From: Solimonas sp041659605
Lineage (GTDB): Bacteria; Pseudomonadota; Gammaproteobacteria; Nevskiales; Nevskiaceae
Reading direction: 5' to 3'
DNA: 64,000 bases
Assembly (NCBI GenBank): GCA_041659605.1
Contig: JBAZXW010000003.1
Location: forward strand, 196,217-260,216
Shown here: positions 8,014-16,413 of the stretch, piece by piece
How the letters are laid out: each line of letters begins with the position of its first letter
How positions within the stretch are numbered: the first letter of the stretch is position 1
Program-made: the position numbers and the translations under genes
Notes under the pieces: model-generated
The model's database searches: none
What the model was told of the DNA's origin: nothing
The model's input: the letters and a program-made list of their open reading frames with translations, nothing else

Positions 8014-9480
8014 TCAGCGCGCCCAGTCGGGCACGACGAAGTTCTGTTCCAGGAAGCGCGCATCGTCGAAGTGGCTGCGGCCGACGAAGGACGTCGCGTG
8101 GCGCCCCCACTGGCGCATCGCACCCGGCTCCCAGACGCCGGTGATCCACAGCCACCAGCGCTCGGTGCGTTCGCTGCCGTCGACGATGCCGTCTTCGGCA
8201 AACAGGCTGCGCGTGCCGCCGCGGCCGTCCGGCAGCGTCAGCAGTTCGGCGTAGGGACGCAGCGTGTAATCACGGCGTTCGCCGCTGAGCACCGATTCGG
8301 ACACGACGCGGCGCAGGTAATGTGTCTGCGACTGGATGCGCAGCGCCGGTCGACCGGCTGGCAGGTCGGCCTGCGGAAACAGCACCGGTTCCTGCCAGAA
8401 ACCACCGTGCTCGATGTGCTGCAGCGGCTGCGCCGGGAACGTGTAGCGATAGCAGCCGCAAGGGTGGATGGTGTCGTAGCTCAGCGGCTGGCCCTGCGGA
8501 TCGAGCACGACACGCCAGATCAGGCCGTCGAGCGCGCCGGCGTATGGATCGAACGATTTCTGCGGCGGGCGCTCGCTGAACCACAGCACGTAGATCAGCG
8601 TCGGCAGCACGCGCCGGCCAAAGCGCGTGTAGTCCGGCAGGAAGTAGACCGCCGCCTGCGAGGAATCGACCCGCGGCACGCCGTCCGCGGCGGTGCGCTG
8701 CAGCGTGCCGGGACGGTCGTAAGCGCCGCCCGCCTCGATCCACCAGACCGGGGCATGGCGTTGGGCCAGCTGCTGCCATTGCGCGTCGCTGAGCTGCGGA
8801 ATGCCGAGCGCATCGGGCGACAGCGGCGCCGGCTGCAGCGCACCGCCAGCGTCCGCGTCCGCGGCGGCAGGGGCCGGCGGCATCCACACCGTCAATGGTC
8901 CCGGACTGTCGAGCGCCGCCAGCGGCCTGGCGTAATCTTCGCGCACTTCGTCGTGATACCCGGCGATGCCGAGGTTGAGGAACGGCACGGCGACAGGATA
9001 GAAACCGAGGCCGCGCGCGAGCAGCGAGTAGTCGTCCGGCACGCGCACGCGTTCGCGCAGCTGCGCGCGTTGCTGCGGCGTGGCAAGTTCCAGCGCGGCG
9101 AGTTGGGCGCCACAGCGCGCGCTTTGATCGAGCTTGCCGGCGGCATCGGCCGTTCCGAGATTGCGCAACTCCGCTGTGCGCGCGGCCTGGTCGCGTGCGC
9201 GCAGATGCGCAACCCACGCGTCGAATTGAGCGTCGCCGCCGGTTTCGTCGGCGAAGGAGGCGAGAAAACGGTCGGCGCGCAGATACGGATATCCGGCGAC
9301 GCGCTGCGTGCCGCCGTCGCGCATGCCGGCCCTTTCGATCCGCCGGTCCAGATCGGCGAAGAACGTACGGCATTCAGCCGTCGCTGCGCTGACCGCAGGC
9401 GGCAGCGCGGCGCAGCCGCTCGTCGCGAGCACGGCGGCGGCGAGAATTGTGCGGATGGAAGCGAGCCGATCGAGGTGCAT
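8014..9480 (-). CDS. Conserved hypothetical lipoprotein (about 490 residues)
   Basis: 488 residues. The N-terminus has a signal peptide ending in the lipobox TSGC. Mature motifs include YPYLRADRFLASF, a central FYPVAVPFLNLGIAGYH, the conserved-looking APVWWIEAGGAYDRPG, and IYVLWFSERPP. The chain is rich in Trp, Tyr and Pro. I cannot assign a family or activity. It begins 25 bp after the histidine kinase and reads the same way, so it may be a target or sensing partner of that two-component system. An acquired domain is not apparent; base and codon usage look like the neighbours. Confidence 0.75.
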   Translation of the reverse strand: MHLDRLASIRTILAAAVLATSGCAALPPAVSAATAECRTFFADLDRRIERAGMRDGGTQRVAGYPYLRADRFLASFADETGGDAQFDAWVAHLRARDQAARTAELRNLGTADAAGKLDQSARCGAQLAALELATPQQRAQLRERVRVPDDYSLLARGLGFYPVAVPFLNLGIAGYHDEVREDYARPLAALDSPGPLTVWMPPAPAAADADAGGALQPAPLSPDALGIPQLSDAQWQQLAQRHAPVWWIEAGGAYDRPGTLQRTAADGVPRVDSSQAAVYFLPDYTRFGRRVLPTLIYVLWFSERPPQKSFDPYAGALDGLIWRVVLDPQGQPLSYDTIHPCGCYRYTFPAQPLQHIEHGGFWQEPVLFPQADLPAGRPALRIQSQTHYLRRVVSESVLSGERRDYTLRPYAELLTLPDGRGGTRSLFAEDGIVDGSERTERWWLWITGVWEPGAMRQWGRHATSFVGRSHFDDARFLEQNFVVPDWAR

Positions 9481-9505
9481 CGCGAGCTCCGGAAGTGCGT
9501 CCAGC

Positions 9506-10756
9506 TTACGCGGACGCGGTCGGCGCTGGCGACAGCGCCAGGCGCGCGATCGCGCCGCCCTGAATGTGGTTCGTCAAGGTCAGCTGCCAGCCGAAGCGAT
9601 CGGCGAGCACGCGGGCGATGTACAGGCCCATGCCGGTGCCGCCGTCGCGACCGCGGAAACGCGGCTCGAACACATGCGGCAACTCGTCCGGCGGGATGCC
9701 TGCACCGCTGTCGCGCAGCTCGATCTCGCCCGGCTGCCGCACCGCGATCCACACGGTTCCGGAACCCGCCGCGCGCAAGGCGTTGCGCAGCAGATTGCCG
9801 AAGATCACCGCGACCGCTCCCGGCGGCGCGACGATCTCGAAAGCCGCCGGCGTCTCCCAGCGCAGGGTTGCGCGGATCGCCGGATCGGCCATCTGCGTGT
9901 CGGCGACGGAACGGAGAAAGTCCGGCAGATGGACAATCTCGTTGCCCGGCGCTTCGCGCAGGCGCGACAGCGCGAGCAGCGCATCCAGCTCCTGGCTGGC
10001 CTCGCGCACGGCGCGGCGGATGCGCATCAGCGGCGCCGTCTCGCCGGCCAGGGCGAGCGTTTCCGAGGCGCCCTGGATCACGGCCAGCGGCGTGCGCAGT
10101 TCGTGACTCGCGGCGGCGGCGAACGCCCGCTCGCGTTCGACCAGCGCGTCGAGGCGGTCCATGTACTGGTTCATCGAATCGACGAACACGCTCAGCTCGT
10201 TCTCGAGGTACGGCATCGACAGCCGCTGGCCGCGCCGCTCGGGGTCAAGCGTCTGCAGCTGGGAAACCAGGGAATAGAGCGGGCGCAGCAGGCGCCGCGC
10301 GATGCGGCCGGCAATGGCGCCGCTGCTGATCAGCACCAGCAGCAGCACGATCGCCGTGGTGACCGCCAGAGCGCGCTCACGGTGCTCGACCAGGGTCGCG
10401 TCGTAGGCCAGGTAGGCCCGGCGCCCGGGCGTGGTTTCGCGCACCAGCAGCTCGAACTGGCGGCCTTCGAATCCAACCTCGGTGTGGTGCCCGGGCGCGA
10501 AGGGGCGCAGCGTCGCCGGCACCGAGGTGTCGTCGAAATAGCGGAGGCTGCCGGCGGTCGCGCGCCCCGTGTCGCCCGGAACCACGCCGCCGATCATCAG
10601 CGACAGCTCGTTCTCCATGAGGTCGCGCAGGACGGCGTCTTCGATGTAGGTGTCGCTGACCCACAGGGCCAGGCTGACGAACACCGCAGTCGCAGCGGTC
10701 ATCGCCAGCAGCGTCCACTTCAGTCTCGTTCGCAGCACCCCGGGCCGGCGAAACAT
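9506..10756 (-). CDS. Sensor histidine kinase (two-component system)
   Basis: 416 residues. There are two membrane segments (about 12-33 and 140-165) flanking a periplasmic sensor of roughly 100 residues, then a HAMP-like linker. The dimerisation box AAASHELRTPLAVIQG carries the phospho-accepting His. The ATPase has an N-box (GNLLRNALRAAG), G1 (LRDSGAGIPPDEL), an F-box region and G2 (GGTGMGLYIARV). All key residues are present. The start follows the response regulator stop by 14 bp. The signal is unknown. The coupled downstream lipoprotein suggests an envelope-related stimulus (inference). Confidence 0.95.
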   Translation of the reverse strand: MFRRPGVLRTRLKWTLLAMTAATAVFVSLALWVSDTYIEDAVLRDLMENELSLMIGGVVPGDTGRATAGSLRYFDDTSVPATLRPFAPGHHTEVGFEGRQFELLVRETTPGRRAYLAYDATLVEHRERALAVTTAIVLLLVLISSGAIAGRIARRLLRPLYSLVSQLQTLDPERRGQRLSMPYLENELSVFVDSMNQYMDRLDALVERERAFAAAASHELRTPLAVIQGASETLALAGETAPLMRIRRAVREASQELDALLALSRLREAPGNEIVHLPDFLRSVADTQMADPAIRATLRWETPAAFEIVAPPGAVAVIFGNLLRNALRAAGSGTVWIAVRQPGEIELRDSGAGIPPDELPHVFEPRFRGRDGGTGMGLYIARVLADRFGWQLTLTNHIQGGAIARLALSPAPTASA

Positions 10757-10770
10757 TGGAGCCTCTTCCT

Positions 10771-11448
10771 CTACTCGGTCTCGGCCAGACGGTATCCGGC
10801 ACCGCGCACGGTATGTAGCAGCTTGTGGGTGAATGCACGGTCAACGGCCGCGCGCAGCACATGCATGTGTGCGCGCAGCACGTCGCCTTCCGGCATCTCG
10901 TCACCCCACAGCAGATGCTCCAGCTCCTCGCGGCTGACGACGCGATGCGTCTGTCGCATCAGGAATTCGAGGATTTTGCGCGTCGTCGGGTTGAGCGGCA
11001 CCGGCTGGCCGGCACGGCGGGCCTCGCGCGTCTGCGGATCGTAGAGGAGGTCGGCGACGCGCAGCACCTGGTTCGCAACCGCGCCGGCCGCGCGCCGGTG
11101 CAGCGCCAGCAGGCGCGCCTCCAGCTCGGCCATTGCGAAGGGCTTGACCAGGTAGTCGTCGGCGCCGGCGCCCAGACCTTCGACACGGTCGCCGACCGTA
11201 TCCATCGCGGTGAGCATCAGCACCGGCGTCGCCACGCCCGCTTCGGCGCGCAGCCGGCGGCACAGCGTTGCACCGTCCTGTCCGGGCAGGTTGCGATCGA
11301 GCACGATCACGTCGGAATGCTGCTCGCACGCGGCGGTGTAGCCGGTCCTGCCGTCGTAGGCAAAGTCGACCGCGTGTCCGCGCGCTTCGAGGTAGTCGCC
11401 GATGGTGGCGGCCAGATCCGGGTGATCCTCGACGATCAGGATCCGCAT
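10771..11448 (-). CDS. OmpR/PhoB-family response regulator
   Basis: 225 residues. The receiver domain (1-115) has the acidic pair in VEDHPDL, the phospho-accepting Asp in VIVLDRNLPGQDG, the switch Thr in MLTAMD and the Lys in YLVKPF. A C-terminal winged-helix DNA-binding domain (about 128-222) follows, with LTPTTRK-like and VVSREELEHLLWG segments. It starts 6 bp after the tatC stop and is followed by its cognate kinase. It is therefore probably transcribed at least partly from the his-tat run. Target genes are unknown. Confidence 0.95.
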   Translation of the reverse strand: MRILIVEDHPDLAATIGDYLEARGHAVDFAYDGRTGYTAACEQHSDVIVLDRNLPGQDGATLCRRLRAEAGVATPVLMLTAMDTVGDRVEGLGAGADDYLVKPFAMAELEARLLALHRRAAGAVANQVLRVADLLYDPQTREARRAGQPVPLNPTTRKILEFLMRQTHRVVSREELEHLLWGDEMPEGDVLRAHMHVLRAAVDRAFTHKLLHTVRGAGYRLAETE

Positions 11449-11454
11449 TCGCGC

Positions 11455-12237
11455 CTACGGCGAACCGCCGCTCTGCTGGCGTTCCACTTCGCGGCTCTGC
11501 GGCACCAGCACGCGTGCCGCGACGATGCCCAGTTCGTAGAGCAAGTACACCGGCACTGCGAGCATGATCTGCGAGACGATGTCCGGCGGCGTGAACACCG
11601 CACCGACGACGAAGGCGCCGACGAATACGTACTCGCGCACCGATGCCAGCTTGGCCGGCGTGACGAAGCCGGTCTTGACCAGCAGCACCAGTGCCACCGG
11701 CGTTTCGAACGCGAAGCCGAACGCCAGGAAGATGCCGAGCACGAAATCCAGGTACTTGCTGATGTCGGTCATCACCGACACGCCCTCGGGGGCGACGCCC
11801 ACGATGAAGCGGAATACGGTCGGCAGCACGAGAAAGAAGGCGAAGGCCATGCCGGCGTAGAACAGCAGCGTGCTTGACGCCATCAGCGGCAGCACCAGGC
11901 GCTTCTCGCTCTTGTACAAGCCCGGCGCGACGAAGGCCCAGACCTGATAGAGCACCCAGGGCATCGCGCCGATGAATGCGACCAGCGCGGCGAGCTTGAT
12001 CGGCGTGAAGAACGGCGAGGCGACGTCGGTCGCGATCATCGACGAGCCTTCCGGCATCATCCGCAGCAGCGGCTGCGCCAGCCAGGCGTAGAGTTCCTTG
12101 GCGAAGATCATCAGCGGCAGGAACGCGAGCGCCACGCCCCAGACGATCTTGAGCAGGCGGTCACGCAGCTCCAGCAGGTGCGCGATCAGCGGCTGCTCGT
12201 TCTGCGCGGATTCGGGACCGCTATCGGACGGGGCCAT
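11455..12237 (-). CDS. tatC: Twin-arginine translocase subunit TatC
   Basis: 260 residues with six predicted membrane helices. It is the multispanning receptor that binds twin-arginine signal peptides and recruits TatB and TatA at the inner membrane. Family marks include the N-terminal HLLELRDRLLK, the PFFTPIKLA segment, WVLYQVWAFVAPGLYKSEKR and FETPVALVLLV, with a late FTPPDIVSQIMLAVPVYLLYE. The tail is polar. It follows tatB with a 3-bp gap and completes the tatA-tatB-tatC operon. Confidence 0.98.
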   Translation of the reverse strand: MAPSDSGPESAQNEQPLIAHLLELRDRLLKIVWGVALAFLPLMIFAKELYAWLAQPLLRMMPEGSSMIATDVASPFFTPIKLAALVAFIGAMPWVLYQVWAFVAPGLYKSEKRLVLPLMASSTLLFYAGMAFAFFLVLPTVFRFIVGVAPEGVSVMTDISKYLDFVLGIFLAFGFAFETPVALVLLVKTGFVTPAKLASVREYVFVGAFVVGAVFTPPDIVSQIMLAVPVYLLYELGIVAARVLVPQSREVERQQSGGSP

Positions 12238-12240
12238 CGC

Positions 12241-12531
12241 TCAGGGCTTGGGCGGCAGGTCCTTGCCGACGTCCGCGACCGCCTTGTCGGCGGCCGATTT
12301 GAGCGACTGCCCCTGGTCGCGGACCATCCGGTTGGCTTCTTCGAGCTGGCGCTTGAGATCGGACAGGCGTGCCTCGCGATCCAGTTCCGCGGTCAGGTTG
12401 CGCAGGTAGCCGCGCGCCTGTCCGGTCCAGCGCCCGAGCGTGCGCGCAAGCTGCGGCAGCTTCTCCGGCCCGAGCACGATCAGTGCGACGACGAAACACA
12501 GCATCAGCTCGGTGAAACCGACTTCAAACAT
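12241..12531 (-). CDS. tatB: Sec-independent translocase protein TatB
   Basis: 96 residues. It has one N-terminal membrane helix (MFEVGFTELMLCFVVALIVLG), the conserved GPEKLP hinge, an amphipathic helix QLARTLGRWTGQARGYLRNL and a charged coiled tail. TatB forms the substrate receptor with TatC. The FEVGFTEL start with Glu at position 8 and the long helical tail distinguish it from TatA. It starts 17 bp after the tatA stop. Confidence 0.96.
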   Translation of the reverse strand: MFEVGFTELMLCFVVALIVLGPEKLPQLARTLGRWTGQARGYLRNLTAELDREARLSDLKRQLEEANRMVRDQGQSLKSAADKAVADVGKDLPPKP

Positions 12532-12548
12532 GGACGGACGCGGTCGGT

Positions 12549-12779
12549 TCAGACCTTGGTGTCTTCCTGCTTCTTCGCCGCTTCGGCCTTGGCGGGTTCG
12601 GACGAGGTGATCTGCGGCTTGGCGTCCTTCGACTCGGCCTCGCCTTCCTTCATCGACTGCTTGAAGTTCTTGATCGCGCCGCCGAGATCGCCGCCCATAT
12701 TGCGCAGCTTCTTGGTGCCGAAAATCAGCAGCACGATCAGCAGGACGATCAGCCAGTGGCCTATGCTCAGGGAACCCAT
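12549..12779 (-). CDS. tatA: Sec-independent translocase protein TatA
   Basis: 76 residues. It has an N-terminal helix (SIGHWLIVLLIVLLIF), the FGTKKLRNMG hinge and an amphipathic helix GGDLGGAIKNFKQSM, with a Lys/Glu-rich tail. TatA oligomers form the translocation pathway for folded proteins. It starts only 9 bp after hisE, so tatABC is probably expressed as part of the his run unless an internal promoter exists inside hisE. Confidence 0.96.
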   Translation of the reverse strand: MGSLSIGHWLIVLLIVLLIFGTKKLRNMGGDLGGAIKNFKQSMKEGEAESKDAKPQITSSEPAKAEAAKKQEDTKV

Positions 12780-12788
12780 CTCAACACC

Positions 12789-13169
12789 TCATTTCGCGTG
12801 GCTGCGGGCCGCCTTCTCGGCATGCCCGGAGGTGCCGAAACGGCGCGCCAGCTCCCCGGTCAGCTGCTCCAGGGGAAGATTGCGCTGCGCCATCAGCACC
12901 AGTGTGTGAAACCACAGATCGGCGATTTCGTGAATCAGCGGCGCGTCGTCCGGATTCTTCGCCGCGATCAGGGTTTCGGCGGCCTCTTCGCCGACTTTCT
13001 TCAGGATCGCGTCCAGACCCTTGGCATACAGGCTGGCCACGTACGAGCTCCCCGCATCCGCCGACTTGCGGTCCTGCAGGACGCGATACAGCTCGCCAAG
13101 AATGTCGCCGGAAGAAGTCAAGAATGCCAACCGATGATTGCGATCTGACGACAGTGTACGCCCAGACAT
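12789..13169 (-). CDS. hisE: Phosphoribosyl-ATP pyrophosphatase
   Basis: 126 residues from the ATG at 13169; the homologous part begins near SGDILGELYRVL. HisE removes pyrophosphate from phosphoribosyl-ATP in step two of histidine synthesis. The metal-binding helices are clear in VGEEAAETLIAAKN and EIADLWFHTLVLMA. The start is uncertain: a TTG at 13121 would give a 110-residue protein closer to the usual N-terminus, and neither site has a strong ribosome-binding site. It stands alone, not fused to HisI, and no hisI is present between hisF and hisE. Confidence 0.93.
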   Translation of the reverse strand: MSGRTLSSDRNHRLAFLTSSGDILGELYRVLQDRKSADAGSSYVASLYAKGLDAILKKVGEEAAETLIAAKNPDDAPLIHEIADLWFHTLVLMAQRNLPLEQLTGELARRFGTSGHAEKAARSHAK

Positions 13170-13194
13170 AACGAGGCGACCGCAGGGCGGCCGC

Positions 13195-13965
13195 TCACAA
13201 CCGCACGCAGACGCCCTTGTCGGCCAGATAGCGCTTGGCCTCGCCGACCGTGTAGGTGCCGTGATGGAAGATGCTGGCGGCGAGCACGGCATCGGCGTTG
13301 CCGGTGACCAGGCCTTCGTACAGATGATCCAGCGTGCCGACGCCGCCGGACGCGATCACCGGCACCGTGACGGCTTCGGCAATCGCACGCAGCAGCTCGA
13401 CGTCGTAGCCGGCCTTGGTGCCGTCGCGATCCATGCTGGTGATCAGCAGTTCGCCGGCGCCGTAGCGGACCATGTTCGCCGCCCATTCGACCGCGTCGAG
13501 ACCGGTGCCCTTGCGTCCACCGTGGGTGAACACCTCCCAGCGCAGCGGCTCCTTCTTCTTGCTGACGCGCTTGGCGTCGATGGCGACGACGATGCACTGC
13601 ACGCCGTAGCGGCTGCCGGCTTCGGTGACGAAGGCCGGATTTTCGACCGCCGCGGTGTTGATGCTGACCTTGTCGGCGCCGGCCGACAGCAGCGCACGCA
13701 CATCGGCGCAGGTGCGCACGCCGCCGCCGACGGTCAGCGGAATGTAGATCTCGCGCGCGACCTGCTCGACCGTCTGGAACAGGATCGGACGGTCCTCGTG
13801 GCTCGCGGTGATGTCGAGGAACACCAGTTCGTCGGCGCCCTGGTAGTCGTATTTGCGCGCGACTTCCACCGGATCGCCGGCGTCGCGCACGTCCTCGAAC
13901 TTGACGCCCTTGACGACGCGGCCGCGGTCGATGTCGAGGCAGGGAATGATGCGTTTGGCAAGCAT
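13195..13965 (-). CDS. hisF: Imidazole glycerol phosphate synthase, cyclase subunit
   Basis: 256 residues, a (beta/alpha)8 barrel. It takes ammonia from HisH and closes the imidazole ring to give IGP and AICAR. The first catalytic Asp is in IIPCLDIDRGRVVKG and the second in VVAIDAKR. Phosphate-binding loops read TVGGG and VIASGGVG. The ATG at 13965 gives the canonical MLAKRIIPCLDID start; the frame upstream is a shadow of hisA. It follows hisA by 140 bp, which hold repeat hairpins. Confidence 0.98.
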   Translation of the reverse strand: MLAKRIIPCLDIDRGRVVKGVKFEDVRDAGDPVEVARKYDYQGADELVFLDITASHEDRPILFQTVEQVAREIYIPLTVGGGVRTCADVRALLSAGADKVSINTAAVENPAFVTEAGSRYGVQCIVVAIDAKRVSKKKEPLRWEVFTHGGRKGTGLDAVEWAANMVRYGAGELLITSMDRDGTKAGYDVELLRAIAEAVTVPVIASGGVGTLDHLYEGLVTGNADAVLAASIFHHGTYTVGEAKRYLADKGVCVRL

Positions 13966-13983
13966 GGGGGAGGTGACGCGCTT

Positions 13984-14075
13984 AGCGAGCACCGCTCGCT
14001 GCGGCGCCGAACGCCCGGCCATGGATGGCCGGGCCGGGGGTGGCAGAGAGGAGCGCTGTCGCGCCAAGGATGGCG
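13984..14075. repeat. Cluster of three GC-rich hairpins between hisA and hisF
   Basis: Three perfect inverted repeats are packed together: AGCGAGC/GCTCGCT (13984-14000), a 9-bp stem GCCCGGCCA/TGGCCGGGC with loop TGGA (14013-14034), and CGCCA/TGGCG with loop AGGA (14062-14075). The GCCA-N4-TGGC core also occurs in aceF (56139-56160), which suggests a genome-wide REP-like family. It may act as an mRNA processing or attenuation point within the his operon (inference). Confidence 0.6.
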
Positions 14076-14105
14076 TCCATGTGGTGGAAAAAGACCGGGC
14101 TGCGT

Positions 14106-14831
14106 CTAGCCGCGAGCGATCTTGACCGCTTCCTTGAAGTCGAGGTCGCCCTGATACAGCGCGCGGCCGATCACCGCACCGGCGACGCCGTCGTTTTCCA
14201 GCTCCCTGAGCCGGCGGATGTCGTCGAGGGAGCTGACGCCTCCGGAGGCGAGCACCGGCGTATTCAGTGCGCGCGCGAGGCTGCGCGTCGAATCGACGTT
14301 GAAGCCCTGCATCATCCCGTCCTTGGCGATGTCGGTGTAGATGATCGCCTCGACGCCGTCCCGCTCGCAGTGCATCGCGGTCTCGATGACGTCGTGGCTG
14401 GTCAGTTTGGCCCAGCCGTTGAGCGCGACGCGGCCATCCTTCGCATCGAGGCTGACGATGATGTGGCGCGGGAATTCGAGGCAGAGGTCGTGCAGGAAGT
14501 GCGGTGCGTTCACCGCCTTGGTGCCGATGATCACGTACTGCACGCCGGCATTGAGGTAACGCTGCACGGTCTCCTCGTCGCGGATGCCGCCGCCGACCTG
14601 CACCGGAATGCTCAGCGCCGCGGCGATCGCTTCGACCACCTCGATGTTGACCGGGAGGCCCTTGATGGCGCCGTCGAGATCGACGATGTGCACGCGCTCG
14701 GCGCCTTCGTCGGCCCAGCGCTTGGCAACGGTGACGGGGTCGTCGGAGAACACGGTCACGTCGTCCATGCGGCCTTGGCGCAGACGCACGCACTGGCCGC
14801 CCTTCAGATCAATTGCGGGGATCAACAGCAT
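14106..14831 (-). CDS. hisA: ProFAR isomerase (phosphoribosylformimino-AICAR isomerase)
   Basis: 241 residues, a (beta/alpha)8 barrel related to HisF. It isomerises ProFAR to PRFAR, the substrate of HisHF. The catalytic Asp lies in IPAIDLKGGQCVRL and the second in YTDIAKDGMMQG. Phosphate-binding segments read QVGGGIRD and LASGGVSS. The ATG at 14831 is preceded by a 216-bp gap from hisH, which holds repeat hairpins. Confidence 0.98.
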   Translation of the reverse strand: MLLIPAIDLKGGQCVRLRQGRMDDVTVFSDDPVTVAKRWADEGAERVHIVDLDGAIKGLPVNIEVVEAIAAALSIPVQVGGGIRDEETVQRYLNAGVQYVIIGTKAVNAPHFLHDLCLEFPRHIIVSLDAKDGRVALNGWAKLTSHDVIETAMHCERDGVEAIIYTDIAKDGMMQGFNVDSTRSLARALNTPVLASGGVSSLDDIRRLRELENDGVAGAVIGRALYQGDLDFKEAVKIARG

Positions 14832-15005
14832 GGCTGGGATTGGTCAGGTGGAAACGCTTCGGTGCGATGAACGGCCCGTTAGATTTGTGGTGCTGGCGCG
14901 GCGTGGATTCCTGACGTTGATCTGCACTCTGCCGAATTCGCCCGCGACTGGCAAGGTGAGCCGGGGATTTCAGGCACTGCCGGTGGCAGTTCCTGCCCGG
15001 CAACC

Positions 15006-15042
15006 GCCCGGGGTTGGGGCCCCGGGCAGTCAGGCCCGGGCC
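15006..15042. repeat. REP-like hairpins downstream of hisH
   Basis: There are two mutually exclusive perfect stems: GCCCGGGG/CCCCGGGC with a 6-nt loop (15006-15027), and CCCGGGC/GCCCGGG with loop AGTCAG (15021-15040). The block begins 5 bp after the hisH stop. The rest of the 216-bp gap (14832-15005) has no ORF, and only a poor promoter match (TTGCCA-17-CAGAGT on the minus strand). Confidence 0.6.
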
Positions 15043-15047
15043 TCTAA

Positions 15048-15689
15048 TCAGGGACTCCACTGAGTGAAGTTGGCGAGCAGCATCATCCCGATGTTCTGCG
15101 ACTTCTCGGGATGAAACTGGAAGGCGACGATGTTGTCGCGCGCGATCGCTGCGGCGAACGTATGTCCGTACTCGGCGGTGCCCAGAACATGTTCCGGGTT
15201 CGCCGGCGCAGCGTGGTAGCTGTGCACGAAGTAGAACCAGGCGTCGTCCGGCACGCCGGCCCAGACCGGATGCGGCTTGGTCTGGTGCACGCGGTTCCAG
15301 CCCATGTGCGGAACCTTGAGCCGTTCGCCGGCGCCGCCCGCCGGCGGATCGGGGAAGCGCACGACCTTGCCCGGGAACAGGCCCAGTGCCGGCACGCCGT
15401 TGTTCTCGTCGCTCCACTCGAGCATGACCTGCATGCCCAGGCAGATGCCGAGCATCGGCTTGCTGCGCGCCGCCTCGACGACCATCTCGTTGAGCTCCAG
15501 GCGCTTGAGCTCCTTCATGCATTCGCGCACGCCGCCGACGCCGGGCAGCACCAGGCGGTCGCAGTCCATCAGGACCTTGGGGTCGTAGCTGACGACCACG
15601 CGGCTCGACGACGACACGCGCTCCAGCGCCTTGCCGAGCGAGTGCAGGTTGCCCATGCCGTAGTCGATGACGCCGATTGCTTCTGCCAT
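15048..15689 (-). CDS. hisH: Imidazole glycerol phosphate synthase, glutaminase subunit
   Basis: 213 residues, a class I glutamine amidotransferase that supplies ammonia to HisF. The oxyanion loop reads LPGVGGVREC, the catalytic Cys is in GICLGMQVML, and the His/Glu pair is in FQFHPEKS. The start MAEAIGVIDYGMGNLHS is canonical, and the frame further upstream is a shadow of hisB. It follows hisB by 46 bp. Confidence 0.98.
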   Translation of the reverse strand: MAEAIGVIDYGMGNLHSLGKALERVSSSSRVVVSYDPKVLMDCDRLVLPGVGGVRECMKELKRLELNEMVVEAARSKPMLGICLGMQVMLEWSDENNGVPALGLFPGKVVRFPDPPAGGAGERLKVPHMGWNRVHQTKPHPVWAGVPDDAWFYFVHSYHAAPANPEHVLGTAEYGHTFAAAIARDNIVAFQFHPEKSQNIGMMLLANFTQWSP

Positions 15690-15735
15690 GGAGATGCTTG
15701 CCGGGGAGCGCCGCGAAAACGCGGGACGAAGACCT

Positions 15736-16356
15736 TCAGAGGCTGCCTTTTGTCGAAGGCGTGACGTCGCCCATGCGCGGATCGGCGCTGACGGCCATGC
15801 GCAGCGCGCGGCCGAAGGCCTTGAACACCGTCTCGACGATGTGATGGGCGTTGCGCCCGCGCAGGCTGTCGATGTGCAGCGTGAGCTTGGCGTGGTTGAC
15901 GAAGCCCTGGAAGAACTCGCGGAACAGGTCGACGTCGAAATCGCCGATGCGCGCGCGCGGGAACTCGACGAAGTATTCCAGCCCCGGCCGCCCCGACAGG
16001 TCGACGACGACGCGCGACAGCGCCTCGTCGAGCGGCACGTAGCTGTGGCCGTAGCGCACGACACCTTTCTTGTCGCCCACCGCCTTGTCGAAGGCGAGGC
16101 CCAGGGTGATGCCGATGTCCTCGACCGTGTGGTGATCGTCGATCTGCCGATCGCCGGTCGCCTGGACGTCCAGGTCGATCAGGCCGTGGCGCGCAACCTG
16201 GTCCAGCATGTGGTCCAGAAACGGAAGGCCGGTGTCGAAACGCGACTGCCCCGAACCGTCGAGGTTCAGGCTGACACGGATCTGGGTCTCGCGCGTATTG
16301 CGCTCGACGCTGGCGGTACGGGCCATCGGGCCTGCGGCATCCAAAAGGGCGCTCAT
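15736..16356 (-). CDS. hisB: Imidazoleglycerol-phosphate dehydratase
   Basis: 206 residues, the monofunctional dehydratase rather than the bifunctional dehydratase/phosphatase of Enterobacteria. It dehydrates IGP to imidazole acetol phosphate. The Mn-binding histidine motifs are visible as FLDHMLDQ, DDHHTVEDIGI and NAHHIVETVFKAFGRAL. The homology starts near residue 14, so the ATG at 16356 may be slightly early; an in-frame ATG lies at codon 11 (MARTASVERN). It is the first his gene of the run. Confidence 0.97.
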   Translation of the reverse strand: MSALLDAAGPMARTASVERNTRETQIRVSLNLDGSGQSRFDTGLPFLDHMLDQVARHGLIDLDVQATGDRQIDDHHTVEDIGITLGLAFDKAVGDKKGVVRYGHSYVPLDEALSRVVVDLSGRPGLEYFVEFPRARIGDFDVDLFREFFQGFVNHAKLTLHIDSLRGRNAHHIVETVFKAFGRALRMAVSADPRMGDVTPSTKGSL

Positions 16357-16413
16357 GGTACTCCCCGGTCCGGCGAATTTGAACAGAGGCTGAACGCGGC
16401 GCGGCGGGCCCGT

